DNA of 26,723 bases from positions 24,688 through 51,410 of the forward strand of contig DAAI01000050.1 in NCBI GenBank assembly GCA_001701105.1, in the 5' to 3' direction. This DNA comes from Bacteroidales bacterium GP1 (lineage in GTDB: Bacteria; Bacteroidota; Bacteroidia; Bacteroidales; Muribaculaceae). The notes under the pieces are model-generated. The model saw nothing but the letters and a program-made list of their open reading frames with translations. It did no database searches and was not told the DNA's origin. The translations under genes were made by a program, and so were the position numbers. How positions within the stretch are numbered: the first letter of the stretch is position 1; each line of letters opens with the position of its first letter. Below are positions 1 through 8,017 of the stretch, one piece after another.

Positions 1-222
1 CGTACCGCCGCCGATACCGTCGGGTGGGACAAGCTCATGTGGGGTTCCGATTATCCGCGCACCATTACCGCGATAACTTATCGGATGTCGTACGATTTCG
101 TGACAAAATCCGATGAACTGACCCATGAGGAGAAATCTCTTTTCCTCGGAGAGAATGCAAGGAAATTCTATGGATTCAAGCATCTTGCGGATCTCCCATA
201 TGTAAAAAATATGTCGGAATGA
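1..222 (+). CDS. Amidohydrolase-family (fuconolactonase-like) hydrolase, C-terminal end only
   Basis: Only the last 73 codons are in the window; the frame is open at base 1, so the gene starts upstream. The visible part carries the motif WGSDYPR, matching the metal-binding Asp near the end of amidohydrolase-2 (COG3618-type) TIM barrels, followed by the usual C-terminal helix ending ENARKFYGF. Members of this family include L-fucono-/L-galactono-lactonases and other sugar-lactone hydrolases. The next genes (FucP-like transporter, LgoD-like dehydrogenase, uxaB, uxaA) make a sugar-acid lactonase the most sensible role, but that is inferred from context. The stop is 36 bases before the transporter start, with no terminator between, so they are probably co-transcribed. 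Confidence 0.75.
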   Translation, partial: RTAADTVGWDKLMWGSDYPRTITAITYRMSYDFVTKSDELTHEEKSLFLGENARKFYGFKHLADLPYVKNMSE

Positions 223-258
223 GAATCTGCGGATCCATCTTCAAAATTTATCTTATCA

Positions 259-1512
259 ATGAAAACGAAAAACCAATATCTGATACCTCTGATTCTCGTA
301 ATCACGCTGTTCTTCGTATGGGCTGTGAGTGCTAATCTTCTGCCGACAATGATCCGACAGCTGATGAAGACGTGTGAGCTTACTCCCTTCGAGGCATCCT
401 TTACAGAGACAGCATACTGGCTGGCCTACTTCATCTGCCCGATTCCGATAGCGATGTTCATGAAGCGTTACAGTTACAAGGCCGGCATTATATTCGGTCT
501 CCTCACGGCAGCGGCGGGAGCCTTATTGTTCTTCCCTGCCACGTCAATCAAGGCCTACGGAGGGTATCTTTGCGTGTTCTTCATCATCGCTACGGGAATG
601 TGCTTTCTCGAGACGGCGGCCAATCCCTATGTGACCGCTCTGGGAAATCCGGCCACATCCTCACGGCGTCTGAATTTAGCTCAATCTTTCAATGGGCTTG
701 GGGCTTTTATATCGGCAATGTTCCTTAGCAAACTGGTGCTTAGCGGCAATTCCTATAGCCGCGAAACTCTTCCTGCCGATTATCCGGGAGGCTGGAATGG
801 CTACATCCATACTGAGACGGAATTGATGAAAGGGCCTTATACTGCCCTTGCTATACTGCTGATTGTCCTTGCCCTCGTGTTCATATTCTCGCGCCTTCCC
901 ATAATAAAGGATGAAGAGGGGCATAAAGGAAAATTAATCAATTTCGGGGTGTTGAAGCGTCCACGCCTGCGCAAAGGAGTGATAGCCCAATTTTTCTACA
1001 ACGGCGGCCAGACGGCCATCAACAGTCTGTTCCTGGTGTACTGCTGCACGTTTGCGGGGCTTGAAGAATCCACTGCCACGACCTTCTTCGGCATCTATAT
1101 GCTCGCATTCCTTCTCGGAAGATGGATTGGCACTCTTTTGATGGGAAAATTCAGGCCCAAATCCATGCTTGCCGTGTATGCTTCGGTAAATGTGGTGCTC
1201 TGCGGAGTGATTATGGGCTTTGGCGGAATGGCAGGCCTGTATGCCATGATAGGCGTTTCGTTCTTCATGTCGATTATCTATCCCACTCAATTCTCTCTTG
1301 CAATAGCAGGTCTTGGTGAAGATACCAAAAGCGGCTCTGCATTTCTGGTCATGGCTATTGTGGGGAATGCCTGCCTACCGCAGCTAACCGCCTACATAAT
1401 GACAAATTCCGCCACCTATCAGATAGCCTATATTGTGCCTCTCATATGCTTCATTGTATGTGCTTGGTATGGCCTGACATATAAGCCTGCAAAGGGAGAG
1501 GCGCAGATATGA
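259..1512 (+). CDS. FucP-family sugar MFS transporter
   Basis: A 417-residue inner-membrane protein of about 12 hydrophobic segments, closely resembling the E. coli L-fucose:H+ symporter FucP along its length. Shared stretches include LFFVWAV near residue 17, PIPIAMFMKRYSYKAGI at 61-77, CFLETAANPYVTALG at 115-129, RRLNLAQSFNGLGA and a C-terminal YPTQFSLAI. E. coli FucP also takes up L-galactose, which fits the downstream enzymes. Odd point: by ungapped comparison with FucP as I recall it, the Asp46 needed for proton coupling is a Pro here (P29), while the sugar-binding Glu135 is kept (E118). The stop overlaps the next start as ATGA, implying translational coupling with the dehydrogenase. Family membership is firm; the substrate (L-fucose, L-galactose or a sugar acid) is not. 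Confidence 0.9.
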   Translation: MKTKNQYLIPLILVITLFFVWAVSANLLPTMIRQLMKTCELTPFEASFTETAYWLAYFICPIPIAMFMKRYSYKAGIIFGLLTAAAGALLFFPATSIKAYGGYLCVFFIIATGMCFLETAANPYVTALGNPATSSRRLNLAQSFNGLGAFISAMFLSKLVLSGNSYSRETLPADYPGGWNGYIHTETELMKGPYTALAILLIVLALVFIFSRLPIIKDEEGHKGKLINFGVLKRPRLRKGVIAQFFYNGGQTAINSLFLVYCCTFAGLEESTATTFFGIYMLAFLLGRWIGTLLMGKFRPKSMLAVYASVNVVLCGVIMGFGGMAGLYAMIGVSFFMSIIYPTQFSLAIAGLGEDTKSGSAFLVMAIVGNACLPQLTAYIMTNSATYQIAYIVPLICFIVCAWYGLTYKPAKGEAQI

Positions 1513-2558
1513 ATATTAAAATGAACCAAAACAAAATTATGCGAGCGCTACAAATTTCTTCCCCCGGCACAGTCGAGGTAAAGACCCTTCCGGCTCCCGA
1601 GCTGCGTAGGGATGAAGTATTGATAAAAGTGGAGTATGTAGGTTTCTGCGGATCGGATCTGAATACGTATCTTGGCCGCAATCTGATGGCCATCTCTCCG
1701 GTGATTCCCGGCCATGAGATCGGAGGGGTTGTGGCAGAAATCGGCGAGGATGTTCCCGCGGGACTCTTCAAAGAAGGAATGACTGTGACCGTGAATCCCT
1801 ACACATCGTGCGGTAAATGCTCGTCCTGCCGCAAAGGGCGCCCCAATGCGTGTGAGTTCAACGAAACTCTCGGAGTGCAGCGCAATGGGGCGATGTGCGA
1901 ATATATTTCCATGCCGTGGAATAAAGTCATAGAAGCAAAAGGGATCAGCCCGAGGGATGCGGCACTGATCGAGCCGATGAGCGTAGGTTTTCATGCCGTC
2001 GACCGCGGAGCGGTAACTGATATAGATACGGTACTTGTCATAGGATGCGGTATGATAGGACTTGGAGCGGTGGTGCGCGCCTCCCTGCGTGGCGCCACGG
2101 TAATCGCCGCCGACCTCGACGACAGCAAGCTCGTCCTTGCCCGGGAATTAGGAGCCACCCATACACTCAACACATCCGGCAACGACGTGCATGAGAGAAT
2201 GCTCGCTCTTACCGGTGGACTCGGCCCGGATGTGGTGATAGAGGCAGTGGGGTCGCCTGCCACATACGTCATGGCAATAGATGAGGTGGCTTTTTCGGGG
2301 AGAGTGGTATGCATAGGCTATTCCAAGAGTGATGTTACTTTCCATACGGGCCTGTTTGTGAAGAAGGAATTAGATATTCGAGGTTCACGCAATGCCATGC
2401 CCACGGATTTTGAGGCAGTGATTCATTATCTGCGCCTGGGGAAATGCCAGGCCGATAAATTGATAAGCCGTATTGTGGCCCCTGAAGAAGCCGGGATGGC
2501 ACTAAAGGAATGGGGTGCAGAGCCCGGCAAAGTGTTCCGGATTCTTGCACGTATATGA
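1509..2558 (+). CDS. Zinc-dependent MDR alcohol dehydrogenase, LgoD-like (L-galactonate 5-dehydrogenase-like)
   Basis: A 349-residue medium-chain zinc dehydrogenase. Catalytic zinc ligands are C47, H69-E70 in PGHE and E155 in ALIEP; structural zinc cysteines are C101, C104, C107 and C115. The Rossmann motif is GCGMIG, followed by an acidic residue in AADLDD, suggesting NAD(H). The C-terminal KKE...GSRNA.P.DF pattern and the ALIEP...HAV.R.A block match E. coli LgoD (YjjN), which oxidises L-galactonate to D-tagaturonate. That product is exactly the substrate of UxaB, the next gene, so an L-galactonate (or related C6 acid) 5-dehydrogenase is the preferred call. Alternatives are other sorbitol/threonine-type dehydrogenases. 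The start overlaps the transporter stop; in-frame ATGs at codons 5 and 11 are possible alternative starts. Confidence 0.85.
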   Translation: MNIKMNQNKIMRALQISSPGTVEVKTLPAPELRRDEVLIKVEYVGFCGSDLNTYLGRNLMAISPVIPGHEIGGVVAEIGEDVPAGLFKEGMTVTVNPYTSCGKCSSCRKGRPNACEFNETLGVQRNGAMCEYISMPWNKVIEAKGISPRDAALIEPMSVGFHAVDRGAVTDIDTVLVIGCGMIGLGAVVRASLRGATVIAADLDDSKLVLARELGATHTLNTSGNDVHERMLALTGGLGPDVVIEAVGSPATYVMAIDEVAFSGRVVCIGYSKSDVTFHTGLFVKKELDIRGSRNAMPTDFEAVIHYLRLGKCQADKLISRIVAPEEAGMALKEWGAEPGKVFRILARI

Positions 2559-2604
2559 TCACCATATCAGGTATCGCCTGAGGGAATATTTATCTTTATA
2601 AAAG

Positions 2605-4047
2605 ATGAGACAACTGAACAATTCTACGATTGAAAAGCCGGAACGTCCGGTGAGGATTCTCCAGTTCGGAGAGGGTAATTTCCTGCGAGCCTTCTTCGAT
2701 CCGATGATTGATGAGGCCAACAGGCAGGGATTGATTGATGCATCGGCCGTGATAGTGTCGCCACGTTTCAAAGACAATACCACAATCCGGAATCTCCGTT
2801 TGCAGGATGGCCTTTATCATGTGCTTCTTGAAGGAATCGACAATGGAGAGGCCCGGCAATCTCTGAGTCTGGTGCGTTCCGTTGCCGATGCCTTTTCTCC
2901 GATAAGTGACCCGTCCTTATATAAGAGATACATCACTTCGCCGGAATTGCGTTTTGTCGTATCGAACACCACGGAAGCAGGAATCGTATACGAAAAAGAA
3001 AATGGGTCTGATCTGATGGCGAAATCATTCCCGGCAAAAGTCGCGGCGTTGCTTTATCACAGGTTCCGGCATTTTAACGGCGATAAGTCGAAAGGATTGA
3101 TTTTCCTTTGCTGCGAACTTATAGAAGATAATGGTCAAAAGCTCAGTGAATATGTTTTGCGTCATGCTGAAGATGCCGGATTAGGCGGCGAGTTTGAAGA
3201 ATGGGTAAGGGAATCTTGCATTTTTTGCGATACGCTTGTCGACCGCATCGTTTCCGGATTCCCTAATGATGATATTGAGAAAATAAATAGATCAACCGGA
3301 TTCGAGGATAGCCTGGTGGTTAAGGGAGAATTATATCATCTTTGGGTGATAGGAGGGAAGAAAGCTACCACGGTGAGAGAAGAATTGCCACTCGATAAAG
3401 CGGGGATGAATGTGCATTTCCTGCCGGATGTGCGAGCATTCAGAGATAAGAAAGTACGTGTGCTCAACGGCAGCCATACAGGCATGGTGCCGATAGCGTT
3501 GCAGTTGGGATGCGAGACGGTGAAGGATGCATTCGGCAATGCCGATGTCAATGCCTTTATCAATCGGATGGTGGAGCATGAAGTGCTTCCGATGATCGAT
3601 GGCAACCGTGAAGAATTGAAACAGTTTGCCGATGGCATATTAGAGCGATTCTATAACCCCTATATCCGGCATATGCTTCAATCTATATCTCTCAATTCCT
3701 TGTCGAAATGGGAAACTCGCAATTTCCCGACCGCCCTCGATATATGGCGCACACAGAAACGCCTCGCCGATTATGAATTGTTCACATTCGCGGCTTTGCT
3801 TACGTTATATGCTCCGGATTCCGGATTTTCGCCGGAAGATGATGAAGATCACTTGCGATATATCCGGGATAGCTGGAGTCCGGAAGATATACCGGGGAGT
3901 GTGGCAAGGATAGTAGGCGGCACGGTCTTCGTGCATGATTTCGAGAGCCTGATACCGGGTTTCACCGCCAAAGTAGCCGATTATGTAGCCTGTATCCGGA
4001 GCATGGGTATGGCATCCGCACTAAAATCCTTCCTCACTGATAATTAA
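2605..4047 (+). CDS. uxaB: Tagaturonate reductase (altronate oxidoreductase)
   Basis: A 480-residue cytoplasmic enzyme of the polyol/mannitol dehydrogenase family that interconverts D-tagaturonate and D-altronate with NADH. It matches E. coli UxaB in length and sequence: the nucleotide-binding start ILQFGEGNFLRAFFD (residues 18-32), VSNTTEAGI at 118-126, HFNGDKSKG, CDTLVDRIVSG at 207-217, and the catalytic pattern K282-x4-N287-x2-H290 (KVRVLNGSH), which is the family Lys-Asn-His set. The gene follows the dehydrogenase by 46 bases without a visible terminator, so it probably shares its transcript. In this setting it would take tagaturonate made from L-galactonate and/or from galacturonate; the galacturonate isomerase UxaC is not in the window. 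Confidence 0.95.
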   Translation: MRQLNNSTIEKPERPVRILQFGEGNFLRAFFDPMIDEANRQGLIDASAVIVSPRFKDNTTIRNLRLQDGLYHVLLEGIDNGEARQSLSLVRSVADAFSPISDPSLYKRYITSPELRFVVSNTTEAGIVYEKENGSDLMAKSFPAKVAALLYHRFRHFNGDKSKGLIFLCCELIEDNGQKLSEYVLRHAEDAGLGGEFEEWVRESCIFCDTLVDRIVSGFPNDDIEKINRSTGFEDSLVVKGELYHLWVIGGKKATTVREELPLDKAGMNVHFLPDVRAFRDKKVRVLNGSHTGMVPIALQLGCETVKDAFGNADVNAFINRMVEHEVLPMIDGNREELKQFADGILERFYNPYIRHMLQSISLNSLSKWETRNFPTALDIWRTQKRLADYELFTFAALLTLYAPDSGFSPEDDEDHLRYIRDSWSPEDIPGSVARIVGGTVFVHDFESLIPGFTAKVADYVACIRSMGMASALKSFLTDN

Positions 4048-4132
4048 GGTTCATAAAGCAGAAGAATGAGCGTGTAAATAGTCCTGCCTTCTCCTTTAAT
4101 AAAAAATTTTTTTGAAAAAATTTAACAAAAAA

Positions 4133-4162
4133 TTTGTTTAAAAAAAGTTTTAATTATCTTTG
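4133..4162 (+). promoter_or_regulatory. Bacteroidetes-type promoter before the C10 protease gene
   Basis: A -33 box TTTG at 4133-4136 and a -7 box TATCTTTG (TAnnTTTG) at 4155-4162 are separated by 18 bp, close to the usual 19-20. Predicted start of transcription is near 4169, leaving a 5' leader of about 65 bases before the ATG at 4234. The flanking 4101-4146 region is a run of A- and T-tracts. The promoter suggests that the protease block is transcribed apart from uxaB. Confidence 0.65.
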
Positions 4163-4233
4163 TGGCCGAAAATATATCACTATGTTGTATGTTTTCAAGT
4201 TAACCTAATTCATTTCACTAAAAATCAAGTAGT

Positions 4234-5444
4234 ATGAGTATGACCTTACCCAAAAAGCTCATCAAATGGTTTTTTGCCGTGGTCCCGATATTGGCAACGG
4301 CGGCTTGTTCAAGCCAAGAAAAACCAGAAATTGTCCCGGACGCTAAACCCCGGGAAGTACTCTCAAGTTCCGGTACTATATCTACTGCTCAAGCATTGGC
4401 CATAGCCAATTCGGTAATGGCAGGTAATAAACGCGTACTGAAATAAATCCGCTTGATGTGGAATACATATTGGTTTTATCTGATTATTCCGGCAAAGTGG
4501 GAGCAAATTCAACAGATACCCTTGGCCATATCTTCAATTATGGAAACAATGGGGGATTCGTATTTGTGGCAAGTAAGACATGTGGGCCTTCAGTATTAGC
4601 ATATTCTGAATCCGGGCGGCTCGATCTTGATAATGAAGCAGTAAAGGCAAATATTATAAATGTGCTGCCTGCGTATTATAGTCAGAATGTCTCTAACAAT
4701 GTCCAATTGCAGGATGGAGATGAATGGACAGTATTGGTGCCCCCTATTGTAAAGACAAAACTTCATGGAGGATATCCATTTAATAAATATTGGGATGAAG
4801 CAAATCCTGATAAGCCGAAGGCTCAACTCGGTTGCGTAAGTGTGGCGGTGTCTACAATTATCTCACATTCTGTTTATAACATAACAGATAAGGGAATATA
4901 CTATAATTTTTACGACATCCTGAAAACGCTAAGAAAATATCAGATAGACAATACAATCATGCCGACTAGTGTAGGGGATGATATAGCCACAGATTATGAA
5001 ATAGCCTGCAATAATATGGCAAGATTCATGTGCGGTATATCAACCGACCTTCATGCTTCTCCTGAAGGAGATCAGACTTATGCAAAAACCGATAGCGCCC
5101 TGGCTGTTTTAGCTAATCGAGGGTTCGAGATTTCCGATTGGACTTCAGGTGCTAATTATGAAGCCGCAGCGGAAGCACTACTTGACAACAATATGCTATA
5201 CATGGAAGGGGTAAAATTCCCATCGAGAAATGGTTGGCATGCATTTATAGCAGATGGATTATCGATAGTATCAAATCGAAATAATGAATATTCCAATCCC
5301 TATTATTATCACATAAATTGGGGATGGAATGGTCTTGGAAATGGCTATTATTATGGAACTCTGTTCGGTATAGATGCTGTGCAAAGCAGTTATCACATGG
5401 CTGGGTTTTTTAGTGTAAAACGGAAAATAACAACAAGTTACTAA
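4234..5444 (+). pseudogene. C10 (streptopain-type) cysteine protease lipoprotein, frameshifted in the prodomain
   Basis: The 5' part (4234-4446, 70 residues) has a lipoprotein-like signal ending TAAC-SS and then the start of a C10 propeptide (ISTAQALAIANSVMAGNKR). It stops at TAA 4444-4446. The rest continues one frame back from about 4431 (TRTEINPLDVEYILVLSD) through the propeptide and catalytic domain to 5444. The total span is 1211 nt, one base short of whole codons, as expected for a single-base deletion; restored length would be 403 residues, normal for Bacteroidetes C10 lipoproteins. Catalytic features are intact: Cys in GCVSVA, His in GWHAFI and the NWGW motif. No convincing slippery heptamer is present, so I call a frameshift mutation or sequence error rather than programmed frameshifting. 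The predicted substrate (host or diet protein) is unknown. Confidence 0.75.
4458..5444 (+). CDS. C10 peptidase catalytic fragment, 3' part of the frameshifted gene
   Basis: This is the intact open frame downstream of the frameshift, readable from a GTG at 4458 (328 residues). It starts inside the propeptide and includes the full protease domain, with C126 (GCVSVA), H261 (GWHAFI) and N287-W288 (NWGW) as the expected active-site residues of family C10. It has no signal peptide of its own, so if made alone it would stay in the cytoplasm, unlike its relatives, which are exported. I treat GTG 4458 as an ORF boundary rather than a real start. Codon use is more AT-rich than in the flanking uxa genes. 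Confidence 0.55.
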   Translation: MEYILVLSDYSGKVGANSTDTLGHIFNYGNNGGFVFVASKTCGPSVLAYSESGRLDLDNEAVKANIINVLPAYYSQNVSNNVQLQDGDEWTVLVPPIVKTKLHGGYPFNKYWDEANPDKPKAQLGCVSVAVSTIISHSVYNITDKGIYYNFYDILKTLRKYQIDNTIMPTSVGDDIATDYEIACNNMARFMCGISTDLHASPEGDQTYAKTDSALAVLANRGFEISDWTSGANYEAAAEALLDNNMLYMEGVKFPSRNGWHAFIADGLSIVSNRNNEYSNPYYYHINWGWNGLGNGYYYGTLFGIDAVQSSYHMAGFFSVKRKITTSY

Positions 5445-5447
5445 GTT

Positions 5448-6248
5448 ATGAAGAAGATTGTAATGATTGCTCTGCTGATGGTGGGGTACATGATATACGG
5501 GTTCGGTGCTTGGGCAGAGAATTATCTCCGCGCCGGCTTGAAATGGGAGATGGTAGACCTTGATTATGGTAAACCGTTGGGCGATGGAGATCCCGAAATA
5601 ATTTATCATGAGCTACGCGAAGCCATAGCCGATGATGGCACTCCGGTGTTACGCGAGTACTATAATGCCGGGCCGGATTATCCGGAGTTCGGTGAAAAAA
5701 TCGGTCTCGACATAGTAGTAGAGGGTGAAAAGGTATATCTTTATGATGATAAGGCTCCTGAAAAGAAAGCATTGTTATATGACTTCTCTTTACAGACGGA
5801 TGACGTGATTTGGGTTGCTATTCCGTCTAAATATTCACCAAATAATGGTTATAGGTTTGAAAAGTTGATCTGCATAGGAGAATCTGCTTCAGAAGATGAG
5901 ACTGGTATAGAGAAGTTGCAATTAGTTGAAAACGGATATGAAATATATCTTGGAGAACCCTTTTTTGAACCCATCGAATGGATTAAGGGACTTGGAAATA
6001 TTGCCGGGATATTAACAACTTCTACATTGCATTATGCTGGAACTCTAATCCGTTTGATGTCAAAAGTAACACTTGATGGCGATGTATTATACAACGCTCC
6101 GTGGTGGACAAGTGAAGTGAAGGGCTTTAAGGTAGAGGTTAGTCCGGCTAAATACTTTGATCTTCAAGGGCGAGAGTTACAGACAGCACCGGAAAAAGGT
6201 ATGTTCATTCAGGTAAGCAATGGCAAAGCAGTAAAAATAGTACGATAA
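5448..6248 (+). CDS. Secreted protein of unknown function, partner of the C10 protease
   Basis: A 266-residue protein with an N-terminal signal peptide (about 1-23, ending AWA-E). The middle has no fold I recognise. The last 30 residues (YFDLQGRELQTAP..GMFIQVSNGKAVKIVR) look like the short C-terminal tail common on exported Prevotella/Bacteroides proteins, related to sorting-domain remnants. The ATG lies 3 bases after the protease stop, so the two are a tight pair. C10 proteases often sit beside genes for dedicated inhibitors; whether this is one cannot be told from sequence, and it is larger than the known small inhibitors. Two hairpins follow the stop, ending the unit. Base composition is AT-rich like the protease. 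Confidence 0.8.
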   Translation: MKKIVMIALLMVGYMIYGFGAWAENYLRAGLKWEMVDLDYGKPLGDGDPEIIYHELREAIADDGTPVLREYYNAGPDYPEFGEKIGLDIVVEGEKVYLYDDKAPEKKALLYDFSLQTDDVIWVAIPSKYSPNNGYRFEKLICIGESASEDETGIEKLQLVENGYEIYLGEPFFEPIEWIKGLGNIAGILTTSTLHYAGTLIRLMSKVTLDGDVLYNAPWWTSEVKGFKVEVSPAKYFDLQGRELQTAPEKGMFIQVSNGKAVKIVR

Positions 6249-6250
6249 TA

Positions 6251-6277
6251 TCTTCCGGCAAAACGATGCCGGGAAGA
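6251..6277 (+). other. Hairpin directly after the stop of the secreted-protein gene
   Basis: TCTTCCGGC at 6251-6259 pairs with GCCGGGAAGA at 6268-6277 with one bulged G and an 8-nt loop. No T-run follows, so by itself it is not a good intrinsic terminator; it may protect the 3' end or act together with the next hairpin. Confidence 0.5.
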
Positions 6278-6287
6278 ACATTTGAGT

Positions 6288-6332
6288 AGGGTAGCACGAG
6301 AAACTCCATTCCATGCGACCCTTCTCTTTTTT
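6288..6332 (+). terminator. Rho-independent-type terminator of the C10 protease unit
   Basis: AGGGTAGCA at 6288-6296 pairs with TGCGACCCT at 6314-6322 with one mismatch, followed by TCTCTTTTTT at 6323-6332. Position after the 5448-6248 gene and the T-run support a terminator, which would separate this unit from uxaA. Confidence 0.6.
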
Positions 6333-6414
6333 ATACTTAACCGGAATCTTTTCATCTATGACATTAGGAATCAGAAAATCTGCAATGTAAAAGGAGCAAA
6401 GGATTAATCACAGA

Positions 6415-6466
6415 GGATGGGATTTTTCCGGATGTCAGAATATTTTTAATTCCCATCCGTTTTATT
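6415..6466 (+). promoter_or_regulatory. Hairpin plus T-run in the uxaA leader (attenuator or terminator candidate)
   Basis: GGATGGGA at 6415-6422 pairs perfectly with TCCCATCC at 6451-6458; GTTTTATT follows and the uxaA ATG is at 6485. The loop is long (28 nt). It could be a second terminator for upstream transcripts or a conditional structure in the uxaA leader. I find no TAnnTTTG box between 6333 and 6484, so how uxaA is transcribed is unclear. Confidence 0.4.
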
Positions 6467-6484
6467 GATAATCAGAAAGTAGGT

Positions 6485-7999
6485 ATGAATTCAAGTTGTG
6501 AAAATAAGAGATATTTACGCATTAATCCTCTTGATAATGTTGCGGTAGCGATAGCCGAAGACTTACTAAAGGGTGAAGCGATAGAAATAGCAGAGGAGCG
6601 GTTGACTTTGCGAGACGATGTGCCGACCGGCCATAAATTTGCATTATTTCCTATTAAGAAAGGGGAGAAAATAATGAAGTATGGCAATCCTATCGGGATA
6701 GCCGTAGCAGACATTGAGCCGGGCGAGCGGGTACATTCTCATAATATGGCCACGTCATTAGGCGACAATCTCACTTATTCTTACAATCCAATTCCAATAA
6801 AGCGGCTTGAATCGAGTTCAGAAGCACCGTTGGTCAACGGTTATCTTAGGAAGAACGGAGAAATGGGAATCCGAAACGACTTATGGATTCTGCCAACCGT
6901 AGGATGCGTAAACGGAAGTGCGCAGGCCATTGCAAAGAGGCTTAAAGAGGAGTTTGGCGGACTACAGGAAATAGACGATATAATGGCCTTTACCCACAAT
7001 TATGGCTGCTCACAGCTTGGGGCAGACCATGTCAACACGCGCAAATCACTCGCTGCCATGGCGCGCCATCCTAATGCCGGAGGGGTGATAGTCATCGGAC
7101 TTGGCTGTGAGAACAACAAGATCAGTGAGCTTCGCGAGGAGATCGGCGATTATGATTCCGAGAGGGTAAGATTCATTGTAGCGCAGGATGTGGAAGATGA
7201 GGTAGAGGCCGGCGTGGAAACAGGACGTGAACTTATTAAGAAAATGAGAGCCGACCGCCGGCAACCATTGCCAATCTCAACACTGAAAGTTGGGTTAAAA
7301 TGCGGAGGTTCCGATGGATTATCGGGTATTACGGCCAATCCTCTTGTGGGACTATTGTCGGATAAAATCGTAGCCTGGGGAGGCACGACAGTGCTGACGG
7401 AGGTGCCGGAGATGTTTGGAGCGGAAACCATCCTGATGGGAAGGGCAAAAGATAAGGACGTGTTCGATAAAGAGGTAAGGCTCATAAATGATTTCAAGGA
7501 CTATTTCAGGCAAAGCTGTCAGCCCATCTACGAAAATCCGTCGCCCGGAAACAAGGCAGGGGGAATCACGACGCTGGAGGAGAAATCGCTCGGCTGCGTC
7601 CAGAAAGGAGGTAATTCGGCCGTGGTTGATGTGGTGGACTACGCCGCCCCTATCTCCGCTCCGGGGCTTAATCTCCTTCAGGCTCCCGGCAATGACCTTG
7701 TGGCCTCCACTGCATTGGCGCTGAGCGGATGCCAGATGGTGATTTTCACCACCGGACGCGGCACTCCCTTCGGAACCTGCGTGCCTACAATTAAAATTTC
7801 GACAAATAGTCGACTCGCAGAGAAAAAACCAAATTGGATTGATTTTAATGCAGGGCGACTTGTGGAGGGAGAGTCGTTTGAAACCGCGCTTCAAATCTTG
7901 CTGGAGGAAATATTAAAAGTGGCCGACGGCAAGAAAGTGCGTCAGGAAGTCAACGGTTATAAAGACATTGCCATTTTCAAAACAGGAGTCACACTATGA
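6485..7999 (+). CDS. uxaA: Altronate dehydratase
   Basis: A 504-residue cytoplasmic enzyme that dehydrates D-altronate to 2-keto-3-deoxy-D-gluconate, the step after UxaB. It has the N-terminal SAF-type domain (about residues 12-95, NPLDNVAVAIAEDL...TGHKFAL...) and the large GD_AH catalytic domain from about 115 to the end, with GIRNDLWILPTVGCVNG at 128-144, HNYGCSQLG, KCGGSDGLSGITANP and the late FTTGRGTPFG motif. Length equals the typical fused UxaA of about 500 residues. Galactarate dehydratase is a homologue, but pairing with uxaB favours altronate. It is separated from uxaB by the protease block and followed after 18 bases by the esterase gene, probably on the same transcript. Confidence 0.95.
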   Translation: MNSSCENKRYLRINPLDNVAVAIAEDLLKGEAIEIAEERLTLRDDVPTGHKFALFPIKKGEKIMKYGNPIGIAVADIEPGERVHSHNMATSLGDNLTYSYNPIPIKRLESSSEAPLVNGYLRKNGEMGIRNDLWILPTVGCVNGSAQAIAKRLKEEFGGLQEIDDIMAFTHNYGCSQLGADHVNTRKSLAAMARHPNAGGVIVIGLGCENNKISELREEIGDYDSERVRFIVAQDVEDEVEAGVETGRELIKKMRADRRQPLPISTLKVGLKCGGSDGLSGITANPLVGLLSDKIVAWGGTTVLTEVPEMFGAETILMGRAKDKDVFDKEVRLINDFKDYFRQSCQPIYENPSPGNKAGGITTLEEKSLGCVQKGGNSAVVDVVDYAAPISAPGLNLLQAPGNDLVASTALALSGCQMVIFTTGRGTPFGTCVPTIKISTNSRLAEKKPNWIDFNAGRLVEGESFETALQILLEEILKVADGKKVRQEVNGYKDIAIFKTGVTL

Positions 8000-8017
8000 C
8001 CTATAAACCATAACATC

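Noticed and set aside
4426..4446. Programmed -1 frameshift joining the two C10 protease frames
   Set aside because: The codons AAT AAA CGC ... CTG AAA TAA do not give an X-XXY-YYZ slippery heptamer, and there is no evident downstream pseudoknot.
7352..7894. 180-residue open frame on the - strand
   Set aside because: Antisense to uxaA, with Cys/His/Arg-rich composition typical of a spurious frame.
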